This document shows positions 23,422-34,890 of a stretch of DNA of 64,000 nucleotides, in pieces. Source of the stretch: Annona cherimola. Lineage: Eukaryota; Streptophyta; Magnoliopsida; Magnoliales; Annonaceae. The stretch is from contig CM059972.1 of NCBI GenBank assembly GCA_030490835.1, forward strand, positions 48,897,452 to 48,961,451, in the 5' to 3' direction. Positions within the stretch are counted from its first letter, which is position 1. The number at the start of each line of letters is the position of its first letter. Both the position numbers and the translations under genes were made by a program. The notes beneath the pieces were generated by a model. The model made no database searches, was not told the origin of the DNA, and saw only the letters and a list, made by a program, of their open reading frames with translations.

Positions 23422-25202
23422 ATGGACATGAACTTTATTAATCAGCAGTTAGGTAAGTTGAAAGAAGTAAACCAAAAGCTTAATTATTTACTTGCCTGCC
23501 AAAACTCAAATAGTTCATTCTTAAATACATCGATTCCTTTTCAATCAACACATTCTAATGAGACTCAATTTTTACCATTTCAAGAACAAGTTCAAAATTT
23601 TCATGAGTTCCCTAAACCTTATTACAATTCATTTTCAAATACATATAACTCAAAATGGATGAGTTGTCTTAATACTTCTTGGACAAATCAACAAATGCAA
23701 CTCTACCCTCCATATCTACAAACCCAGTGGCCACCTGAGCAAAGTCAATTTTCAAATTATCAATGTCAATCTAATCATTATGAAAATACATATGGGCCAC
23801 CTGTATATCCTGAAGAAAATTTTTCATCACCTCAACCTACTAACCAATCTTTTCATCAAACTTATAATTATAGGGTGTGTTTGGGTGGAGGTAAAATTTT
23901 TGATGAAAAGTTAATTATGGAGAGTGAAAAGTTTTGGGTTGAAAAGTTTTAGCTGACATATTTTGGCCCCAAACAAACACACCCATAATGAGAAACTTGA
24001 AGAACTAAATTTTTTTTTCTCAATAGCTTCCAAACCATAGAAAATAAATTTTCAAAGTACCAATGTCGAGTTAACCATTATACAAATATGTATTTGCACT
24101 TGAATCCCCCACAAGAGGACTTTTCAAATTTTTCATCATATCATGTAAATTATCAACAATCTTCCCACTTGGATAACTTGGAAGAAGAATTTAAAACAGA
24201 TGATCAAGATCAAGTAGAGGCGAGTTATAATAAAAGATTTATCGAAGATAAGTTAAGGGAAATTGAAGAGAAAAGGAAAATGAAATAATTAACGAGTTTC
24301 TTGATATGTACTTACCTAAAATTCCCTTTCCAAATGCTTTAGAAGTTGAATCCCTTAACAAACAAACGCTAGGTCCAAAGGAAGATAATATGAAAATTAA
24401 TGATGAATATATTGTAGATACATTATGTGGAGAGGAACCTAATGAATTAACTATCACCCCAATAAATCATTTTGATTATCAAACTCAAATAGACCTATCA
24501 TTACGAGAAAATTTACTGTCTGAGAATTTAATAATAATTACAACATTATGTAGTGACGGTTTCTCAGATCATAAACTTAATGAGAATTCCTCTCTTCATA
24601 ATCAAGAAAATATTATAGAAAATAATGAAAAATTAATTATTGATAAATTTGAAGGAGAAAAAGATCAGGAAAATATTGAGGAGATTGATAATAATTATGT
24701 TAGGTTTCAAATGGATGACAAAGATCATAACCAGATTAATGATGAGGTGAGAAATAAAGAGTTCATTGAGGATAAGCTGGGGGAAGACGAAAATGAAATT
24801 ATTGATGAAAATTTTAAGAAGTACCTACCTTCTATTTCAAGTATTTTTAAAGATGAGCTCAGTAGCATAGAAGAGTTAATAAAAAAGGAAGAGATGGTTC
24901 AAATGTTTGAACAGGTTCAAATTAAAATTTTGTTCTTTGATGTTATTCAATATATTTCAAATTATAGTCAATTTCTCAAAGAGCTGTGTATTCAAACGGA
25001 ATCCTGTTTAATCCAAAATAAAATCATGCTCTCATTTGATAACATTTCAACAAATTTGAATAATTTAGATCAAATTGAAGAATGCTACATATTGGACGTC
25101 ATTGATAACTCATTAATCTTTACAACTCTTGAGCATGAATATATGAAAGTAATAAATAATCTGTATAGTGTTAAAATTTTTAATAGAGCAGGAATTGGAT
25201 AA
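23422..25202 (+). pseudogene. Degenerate ORF of the non-autonomous element (Gln/Asn/Tyr-rich N-part, acidic C-part)
   Basis: The N-terminal part (23422-23870) opens with MDMNFINQQLGKLKEVNQKL, a short coiled coil, and continues rich in Asn, Gln, Tyr, Phe and Pro (YPPYLQTQWPPEQSQF). A MITE at about 23874-23988 supplies a false C-terminus (VCLGGGKIFDE). The frame resumes at 24088-24288 and shifts by one near 24280. The last part (24306-25202, up to 298 residues) is strongly acidic, with FIEDKLGEDENEIIDE and EECYILDVIDNSL. Stop TAA 25200-25202 already lies in the 3' LTR. IPFPNALE is reminiscent of Athila/Tat gag-pol linker sequences, but I see no protease, RT, RNase H or integrase. It may be a gag-derived or accessory protein of a non-autonomous family. 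Confidence 0.6.
23874..23988 (+). mobile_element. Short MITE inserted in the ORF
   Basis: About 115 bp with terminal inverted repeats GGGTGTGTTTGGG and, at the other end, CCCAAACAAACACACCC. ATA stands on both sides (a possible 3-bp target duplication). Interior AAAATTTTTGATGAAAAG and TTGAAAAGTTTTAG relate it to the two longer MITEs at 19451 and 20611. It adds roughly 27 codons of foreign sequence to the interrupted reading frame. Confidence 0.75.
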
Positions 25203-27532
25203 CTATAATTATATTTTAAAATATGGGGAACAAATTAGATTATTATATTTAGATAAAATAAATTGAAGATAAAGTAAATTAAATTAAGATGATATATGAT
25301 ATTATTGAAATTATTTATCAAAGAATTAATATTTAAATTCGTAGTTAAATGCACTGCAGGAATACCGAACAACCGTACACCGCTGGAGCACCATATTCTG
25401 GTGCTCCATCTTCCCCAAATGCCCGCTCCCTCTTCCGGCGACTAAGGCACCCGATTGGCAGCAGCTATCCCATTAATCAACAGCAACACGCCTCTGTTCC
25501 AGCCACCATCTCCAACCATACAGATTTTCCAATTGCAATCGGCAACCACCACCAACTTCCTTATTTCCGGCAACCCCATCCAACCAAATCCAAATAGGCG
25601 GCCATGGAAATCAGATGCAGCAAACCCACCAAGCTGATCTTGTTTGCAACCGAAGAAGAGCTGGAAAAATCTGGCCCAGACAATCAATCATGGCTACCAA
25701 ACCTCCACCCTCACCGTCTCTCCCTAATTCAAGTAACAGGGCAGCCATAAAAATCTTCACCCAAGACGTCCATTTAAGCCGCTCAAACACCCATCAACAG
25801 CCACCGCCAGCCACGATTCAGTCATCCAACCGGCTATCCATGATGAAATCGAGCAAGACAATAGTAATTTCATCTGCAAACCACCATGATTCAGCCCAAT
25901 TTAAGCCGTTCGGCAAAACCAGGCGGCAACTTTTGCTCTAAGCTCTGTTGATTCATGAATCCAGAATTTTCAACATACCCACCCCCTCCACTAAAATCAA
26001 TTGAAACCCATCTGTGCAATTTTATCAGTCGCCCAACCTCCATGAAAGCATCCTCCTACGAAAACCCTTTCAGCAGCTGCTACCCAAGCCGAAATCAAGC
26101 TTCCAACCTTGCAATTTCGAATGCCAAGTTGCAGCACTCCAAATCTACAGCCACTAAACACCATCGCTATGTCCAGCCCACTTCACCCAAGCTTAATTTT
26201 TTCATCGGCCAAGCAAATCGCCCAAATCCCTTTCCTTCTTCAACACCGATTTCAACCATGGTCCACCAAAAATCAATAGCAAACTGGCAGCTATTCCATT
26301 CATCACCGATTGGTAGCCAAACCTTTTGATTCCATCGGACAACGCATTTTTCTAGCACCTCCTCAGCAAACCAAAATCGCACGACTCCCAACTTGAATTA
26401 GCATCGTCTCCAACGCTGCTCAAACTACCAGAATTCAGCCACACCCGAAATGATCAACCGCACCAAGCTTCTGGTCTTCTCTCCGATTGTAGAACGTACC
26501 AAACCGGCATTGTGAAATCCCAACCTACATAGGATTCATGTATATGCATTTGAATAATTTATGTATGATTGATTGAATTATGAATGAATTATTTGAAATC
26601 TTTATGAATTGTTGCAATTAGGTTGATGATTATGAATGATGGTAAAAATCAATCACACTAAGTTAAAATAGGCAAATATGATTAAAGTGGCCTAATGAGG
26701 ATTAAAAAGTATTAGTGTGCTAAGAAAAATTAGTTAAACTCCATAATGTGATTAATGGAAATTAGGAGGCTAATTTTAAAGCCAAGTTGGAAAATATTAG
26801 AAAATTCATAATTTGAAGTCCATAAGGCGGATTAAGATGAAAATTGAGATGGAAGCACATAATTTCATGCTTAATCACATGGGAAAGGTAGATTATGAAA
26901 ATTTTGATGATAATTGATCATCACCGTCCAAAATTTAAAACGATCATAACTTGAGCTAGAAAAGTCGGATTGAGATGAAATTTGAAATGGATTGTTAAAA
27001 TTATGAGATCAAGGTTATGAAAGGATTTGATCCAGTTAATGATAATGGGATTAGGACTGCACAAAATTGGGATCAATGCTTTTAACTTTTTGCACCAAAA
27101 AGTGAGTAGCATTTATGTTAAAAATAAGTAAAACAATCAAATGAATAAAGATGAAATTGAGGTGCTAAAAGGAGGTTAATTGCAGGGTATTTTATGAATT
27201 ATTAAAAATGGAAAAATTCCTGCAATTATCTCATGAATAAATGCAGAATTAAAGGGCTAATAGACTAGCTTAGGAGAGAGTAGCTTATATGGCATGCATG
27301 AATGTCCAAACAGCCCCCTAAAGTGGATTTTTGTGAATTTTTTTTAATAAAATATATGCCAAAGTCATCGATGGATTAAGGGGATTAAATGTGAATTAAA
27401 TTAGAGTGAAAATTCATCGTTAAAAGCATCAAATCTGGACCATGGAGATATGATCAATAAATAGACAACAACATGTAACAAAGGAGATGTGAACGGTTAT
27501 GGCAGCCTTTGGGAATTTTTGTGATTTTTTAA

Positions 27533-30500
27533 TGTGGTGCCCCAAACTGAGACGTCACTTCCTTACCTCAAGACCTTATCGATTAGTAAATGTGAATCAG
27601 GATTGTTGCCCTGATCACGCGGCAGTTTCTTAATCGGAACTCGTCCAGAATTATTATTATTTTTTCATTCACCATCGTTCATATCTTTATATTTCACATC
27701 ATTCATCAAACAAGTGGTGATACATTGGTAATAAAATTTCAAATTCTATCTCATAGCATCTCATCATGTTTTTTTTTTATAATGACATTTACAATTCATA
27801 CACACATCTATACAAGCATTGGATCACATAGAACTTATAATTCTACATAAGTTCACATTCACATCAACATACCTTAGCATTTTAATTCATGCTATTCTAT
27901 TTCTTATAGCCTTCATGGCTATCATCACGTACCTTTCTTCTTTGCTTAGATTTGCATCCTCTTGAGTTTCCCAGTACCTGTCTAAGGTTTGGGAAAACAA
28001 AATGTGAGTGACAACTCAGTAAGCAAGCATTTTGTCTTTAGGGCAAGACGTCCTTTAAAACCTTTTTCTTAAACCTCTTGAACACCTTTTTTTTACTTGA
28101 GGACATGCATATGTCCTAAAACATTATCACGAAATCTTTATTCATAAGGACAGTTCCATGTCCTTAAACATTATCATAAAACATTATTCTTAAAATCATT
28201 TACAAGCAATGTGTGAGCTTGTTAAGGAAAAACTTATACGTTTTACCCTCTTTAATTAATTTTCTTTAGTCTTATATGAACATTTCTAATGTTCAAAGAC
28301 ATTTACATAAAATCATCTTTCATTAGTCGACGTTTTACGTCCAAAATATTTTTTCTCATAACTCTTTTTTTTAGAAAAGGATATTATCATGTCCTAAAAA
28401 TATCATATACATAAGCCTTTCTCAGCAAAGGACATTTCTATGTCCAAAAACATTTTTTCATCTTAAATTCCGTTAGCCAAGAGACATTTGATATCTCAAA
28501 CCATTTTTGACATATATTTCTTTGGCAATGGACATTCATATGCCCTAAACACTTTTCAATTATGCCTTTTTGAAATGGACATTCTCATGTCCAGAACCAA
28601 GTTTGACATAAATCTTTTTCATAATCTCCATCTTGGGGCTTCTTTATAGCAAACAAGGCAATTAAAATACATAAACCATTTTCATAAATGCATTTGCATA
28701 AAAACGTTTTCTTTCATCCTTATTATTTACACTTTTTGTAAAACACCCTATTTTTAGGGTAACCATGTCATAAAAATCCCTTTAGGATAACTTTTATAAA
28801 AATATGGTTTCATGTCCCAATCTTTGAGCTTTCAATAGCAAAACATAAGCAAATGCATTTCTCTCCATCCATTAGTGACACTTAGCAAGTGATCACTCTA
28901 CCTTTTGGAAGAGAATCCTTAACAGCACACTAACTAGGCGGCTGTTTTCTTTATCCTGCTCCCATCTTAGGGAGGGCGCCGCTGGCCTCCTGCCATTCCT
29001 TAGCGACTTGGCCATATGTAGAGTGGGTCCCGGCCATCCCGACCGTATTCTATAACCGGCCTATTCCTTGTACTGGTGCACCATACATTATCCTGACGGA
29101 CCGCAGTCCGTTTGGTTTTAAGAACCACAGACGTCAGCCCGTGTCATTTTAAACCGGGATCATAGACCGCAGTCTGCATCCATACTCGAAAAACATTATA
29201 GATCGAAGACTATATTTTTAAAAATTATTTTTTTTGAAAACACATCACAGACTACAGTCCGTGTCAACTATTAAAGCGAGCGCACCCACTTTAAACAAGT
29301 TGTCATTTGAAATCAAATTTTAGGATGACCTTCCTTAAATTCTTTTAGAAATATTTTGAGTAAAACATTTTGATAAACATTTGAAATGTATGAGAAACAA
29401 TACATCTTAAAAATTCTTATAATAAAAGAAATTCAAAACTTTTGGATTTCTAAAAATAAACCATATATTTCTCTAATATTTTCTTGGTTTCCATTTCAGG
29501 GCCTTTTGCTTACAAAAGTTATGCAATTATACCATCCCCTTCTCCAGAACCTAAAAATTAGATTATTGTCCACATATTTATTATACTATTTTTACATAAA
29601 AGGGGAATTGGACAGTCTTTTGCATGCGGTTTAGCAACTTGAAATTAAACCATTTATAACATCAACTTATTAGGTTGGTCATCCTTAAATCTCATTCAAC
29701 AACATTCGTATAAACATTTTTGAAGACATTTTCATCATAGATTTCCTTATCCAAAGGAAATCAAAACTTTTTGAATATCATTTCAAAACATATGGACTAT
29801 GTCTAAATCCTTATTTATATTTAATTATCCTGACATAGAAAAATCAATCTTTTTCCATAAATCATATCTTTTTTCTTTTTCTTTCATAAACATAATTAAT
29901 TATCACAAATTGTTGTAAAAATAATTCAAAAATTATTCACAAATGTCGTTTTGTGAAAAAGGTAAAACTCCATTTTTCTTATAAAATACTTTTGAAACAA
30001 TATCATAAAGAACTTACTTACCTGGAAGCAAATTCCTAAAATCATTGGCATAAAACATAAAATCCTGTGAAATTAACATCATGGAGAACTTGCTTACTCA
30101 TAAGCAAATTTCTCAATCCTATTAACATAAAGCATTGCTAATCCATGGTAATACTTGTGATAAATTCTTTATCTTAAAAACGTTGCTTGCTTCCCATGAA
30201 GCAAACCTTGAGGCTTTTCCTTAAAGTCATCATTTTTGAAAACTTATGGCTTTGCATTAAAGCCGTCATTTTCAAAACTTGTGATTGCCCATTCGACAAA
30301 ACACAATCATAAACATTTCATTTACATCATCATATAAAATGAAAACAGCATTTTAGAAAATTCGCTTGCTTACCTGAGATCGCCATAATCCTTTTCTTTC
30401 ATTCTTTTCTTTGCCTTTGCCTAGAGAAATGAAAATAACATTTCATTTATTCACATCAACTTCAATTACATAAATCTCTTAGGTTTTCTAATCTACATAA

Positions 30501-32181
30501 ATTCATTTGGACTTAGCTTGACCCGCTTGTCATTCAAATCGGGTATTCATACTTAGCACATAGCCTATGCATATAAATCATCCATTCATTCCTTTTAATA
30601 CCCTTATGTAGGGTAATCTTACATAAATATAATAATTATTCATTAAATCATCATTTGGAGGTTCATTACCTCCATTTATCATTTTTAACATAGTTTTCAT
30701 TTTTTTCACACATTGGTGCTCACTTTAAGTACTTAGTTGCTAACTTAGGTATCATATAATAATATCAAAATTTGAGATTATCATTATTTAATAAAACAGA
30801 AACCTAATCCATGTGTTCCAATCATAGTTTTTTGCATTTTTGCATTTTAACACTTCACATAATCCATTTATCATTTTCAACATCAATACATGGAAATCGG
30901 GTCTTATATGTAACCCTAAGTTCCATCCTTTCTAAAACCCATCTCTAATAGGTTAAATCCTCATAATCATTTATGATACTTGTTTATATCCCATTGTAAT
31001 TTAAATTCCATCCCAAAAATCTGGAATTTCACATTTATCTTAATTTATTCCTTAAGCGGTCCATAATGCTGAATTCAGGCACACTAAATTCTCAAAATCT
31101 TGAATTAATATCAAATCAAGTAGTTTTGATCTGAAATTCCTACCATACCCTAATAACTACATGAATTAATCAAAATAAATATTTTCAGCACAAATCATCA
31201 AGAATTTATATTTATTTTCGTATTTTTATCCTGCTGGACAGCAGCATCCATTTTCATACAGTCCAAATCACGTTAATTATTAGGTATATTTATAACCTTC
31301 AAAAATCAATTTTTATTTTGGTCGTGTGATTCTCAATATGTCTTATATATCCTGTAAAATTTTCAACCCAAAATTCCTTGTAAACAACCCATTTGGACGT
31401 CCATTTCATGCTCCTTTGAGCTATTCCATTAGCCACTAAATCATGTCATTAATCACTTGATTTTATCATGAATTTTGTCAATTAAATTAATTCATAAAAT
31501 CTATGTTTAATTACCTCCTTTTGACACCTCATTTATGCCATTAATCATATAGTTAATCACCTTACTTTAACATAAATACATGTTTACATTTTTGGTGCAC
31601 AAAAATCAATAATTATATACCCATTTTTGTGCAAACTATAACCCATCATCATTTTCTTAATCCAAGCCTCTCATTGCGTAGATCTCATAATTTTAACCGT
31701 TCATTTCAAATTTCGTCTCAATCCGACTTTTATAGCTCCAGTTATGATCATTTGAATTTTTGGACGGTGATGATCAATTTTCACCCTAATTTCATCAATC
31801 CATCATTTCCATATGATTAAGCACAATATTATGTGCTTACCTTTCAATTTTCATCTTAATCCGCCTTCCCGGCATCGAGTTACGCATTCTCTAGCATTTC
31901 CTACCTTAACTCCATAATTACCAACATAATCTCCATAAATTAAATCTTAATATATGAGGTAATTATTCTCAATATATCAACATTCCTTAATCATCATTAA
32001 GTCTCTTTAATCACATTGACCCATATCAGCTTACATCGATCATTCATAATCACTTACCCTAATTGCAATAAATCGTCTATATTGCAATTGGAAATCATTC
32101 ATAGTTCCACTAAATTATACTTGATTCATATTTATATGTCAATTGCATATAAATATATCTTACTTGGGTCCGGGTTTCACA
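27533..32181 (-). repeat. 3' LTR of the LARD-like element (4649 bp)
   Basis: On the plus strand it begins TGTGGTGCCCCAAACTGAG and ends CGGGTTTCACA, so read in its own direction it is TGTGAAACCCGG...GGGCACCACA. It agrees closely with 34891-37494 in direct comparison. It contains the conserved internal block at about 28930-29060 and the terminal block at 27585-27625. The 82-codon reading frame at 29386 and its twin at 36747 are LTR sequence, not a gene. Confidence 0.9.
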
Positions 32182-32183
32182 AT

Positions 32184-32200
32184 CCTCCCCCCCTTATAAC
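32184..32200 (-). promoter_or_regulatory. Polypurine tract of the LARD-like element
   Basis: Plus strand CCTCCCCCCCTTATAAC, i.e. a G-rich purine tract on the minus strand directly before the LTR. It is preceded, in element direction, by GGTTTCGGGACGAAACCTG, the same context as 669-706 of the chromovirus. Confidence 0.8.
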
Positions 32201-34876
32201 AGGTTTCGTCCCGAAACCTATTACATTTCATATATCGGGGGTAAGGCTCACATAGTTTACTAACTTATCATCACTTTTAATACTTCAATGGCTCACTACA
32301 CTTCCACTGCGCTACTCTGTCTTGATGACACTTTTAGCCTTGATTCAATAGACCTATCAATTATCTCTACTGTTTTCTCATTCCCATATAGATTTCCAAT
32401 TGTAATTGTCTTTTTTCTTATGCCATCTATCTCTTATTCTTATGGTAGGCATACTATTATTCTTATCCATGGAGAAATTATAAAATTTCTCATCTTATCA
32501 TAGGGTAAGATCTAGGCTACCCATCCTTTCATACAAAATAAAAATTTATGGCAATCATTTTCATATATTATTCATATAACATAATACATTTATTCTATAT
32601 CATAGAGCAAAAGTTGCTCTTACATAGAGTTTCATACATGTAATTTCATATATGTCTTAGCAAAAGATACTTTTGCCAAACTTATCCATTTCTTCTTATT
32701 TCATATTGCCTGTAACTTGGTTACACCAATGTAGACTACCTAATAGGAGTACCGGTTATTAAACCAGTCTAAAATATTTTCTTTCTTATCTCCCTTTCCA
32801 GTTTCCATAAACTAATAAGGGTCCTTATTATCATTTTTTTTAATCTCATTTCCTATGAACATCATAGAGAAATTTTCTCTCTCATACCTATCTTTCAATC
32901 ACATTGAAATTGTAAAGAATTTCGGCAATCATTATTGCCTTCATTTTTCTTCATCTATGTACCATTCCTTACTATGATATACCAACTTTTGTGGTATCAT
33001 ATATGAATCTCCTTTTTTCTTCCATACATATTCACTAGACATGTTTTGTTACATTTTTCTGCAAAAATTTGCAAAAATTTCCTATCAACTATAACTATCG
33101 GTTGAGTTGACCTTTCCTACTCCTTTCTTTCACTACACTAGGTTCCTTAATCTTTAGTGGCAAGTTATTCTTGCCCTAATTGCACATGTTCATTACCAAC
33201 ATGTATTATATCCTGGTGTCCTGTGGGAAGATATTTCTTATCAATTCCTCCAGATTACTTTCTTTGATTATGGCATAATAGCCATTAGGGTTTCCTATCA
33301 CTCATAAGCATTGTCACTCAATGCTTGGTCATCACATAAGACTACATGTTCAAACCGTGAACATGTTCTTAGTTTCAGTCATCCACTGCTCAGCTTAAAT
33401 AAAATTTGATTTATCTGAGAACATAGGTGGATACTAAGCTAGAAAGGCATTATTAACCTTTTCATTCATTTCTATCTTTCTATTATAATCCTTTAAAAGT
33501 TTGGGTACTAGGTAAAAATTTATTACTTGTACCGGTCCGTCATTTCTACCTTCTTCTATTTGGTCCTGTTGGGATTTTTCCCAAAGGCCTTATATTATTC
33601 TTCTGTTTGGGCTGCTCAATCTCGAGTTGCCTACTACACAACTTCCTTTATATCTACAGTTGTCTTTTCCTCTACTCTTTCTACTTGCATGGTATTTTTA
33701 TAACGGTAACACCTCAAATCCTTTAACTTAGGGTTCATAGTAGTCCGTCATTGATGAGTTCATGGACTAACACCTCAAATCCTTTAACTTAGGGTTCATA
33801 GTAGTCCGTCATTGATGAGTTCATGGACTCACTTGTCCTCTTTGCCCCTAGTTGTTTAAACTTGCTATTGGCTTCTCTTCTTTCCTGTTGACTCATATCT
33901 GCAACTGCCTTTTCCTTGTTTAAAAATAAAGGTGATAGGCATGTTGTAGAATGTAACATATAAAATTATATTAATATAATCATATCTTATCATAAAATCA
34001 TTCATATTATACATAGTCAATATGATCATTTCTGATCATAGAATCATCATTCATAGTAAATTATATCTTCTAGAAAGATCAATGATCTTTCATTTTTCAT
34101 ATAGACCTAGCATTTGAATAAAATCTAATGCATTCATATTTTCATAACATCAAACATCATACATTAGGAGTTAAAAGGAAACTCCCTTTTTCCTACCTTT
34201 CTCATTTCTATCTTTGCCTTTCATAGTGTAAGGTTGCTTTTCCTTACACATACAGATTATACCTACATAATCTGTCATTTATTATAACCATAATCTCTAA
34301 ACCAATAATCATTTAGAAAGTTGGCGCCTTGGTGCCTATCATATGTCCGTCATGGTGTCATACCTTAAACATATATATCATATAGCACAGTCTTGTGTTA
34401 TCTTAAGTGAGGTATAGCTTACCTTAGGTAAGGGGGTCTCTATGTAGGGTTCCATTATTCAACTCATCATCTGTTCTAATTTCCTTCTATCCTTTATCTT
34501 TTTTTAGATTCTCCTACCTCCTTTTCATCTCATTGTCCTCATATAATTTTTTCTTCATATACCATCTACACTGTGAAATATAGCAACCAGCTACATTTCC
34601 TTAAATAGTCATATCAATGTGCCATAATGACACACAGTATAAGACAATACATATCGTATATGTCTTATAATTTCCAACCTATCTCTTTCATCATTTTCCA
34701 TTTTTCTTCTATATCTATCTATCAGTTCTTGCTAAAATATCATCTTTGTGATATCAAATCTTTTCTTACCACGCCTATTTAACAATCCATATTCTGATAC
34801 CAACTTCTGTGGCATCATACCTATCCTTTTATCATCCTTTATTTTCTCCTTCTTATGCCAGTTTACCAATCCTTTC
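32201..34876 (-). other. Non-coding internal region of the LARD-like element
   Basis: About 2.7 kb, AT-rich and without a significant reading frame on the minus strand. It contains a 61-bp tandem duplication (33708-33829) and primer-site-like repeats of the form GATACCAACTTnTGTGG (32978, 34796) resembling the true LTR/primer junction at 34877-34896. Apart from the pol-end remnant beside the polypurine tract I recognise no protein domain. Confidence 0.7.
33708..33829. repeat. 61-bp tandem duplication
   Basis: Two adjacent, apparently identical copies (33708-33768 and 33769-33829) beginning AACACCTCAAATCC and ending TTCATGGACT. Perfect identity implies a recent slippage or repair event. Confidence 0.92.
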
Positions 34877-34889
34877 TCTGATACCAACT
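34874..34889 (-). promoter_or_regulatory. Primer-binding site (initiator-Met tRNA) of the LARD-like element
   Basis: Plus strand CTCTGATACCAACTC adjoins the LTR; on the minus strand it reads GAGTTGGTATCAGAG, which contains TGGTATCAGAG, the usual complement of the 3' end of plant initiator-Met tRNA. It confirms the reverse orientation. Confidence 0.85.
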
Positions 34890-34890
34890 C

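Noticed and set aside
29386..29634. 82-codon reading frame with a near-identical twin at 36747-36995.
   Set aside because: Both are the same place in the two LARD LTRs; the similarity reflects LTR identity, not selection on protein.
32016..32503. Short plus-strand frames between the LARD LTR and its interior.
   Set aside because: They run against the element orientation and cross the LTR/polypurine boundary, so they are chance frames.
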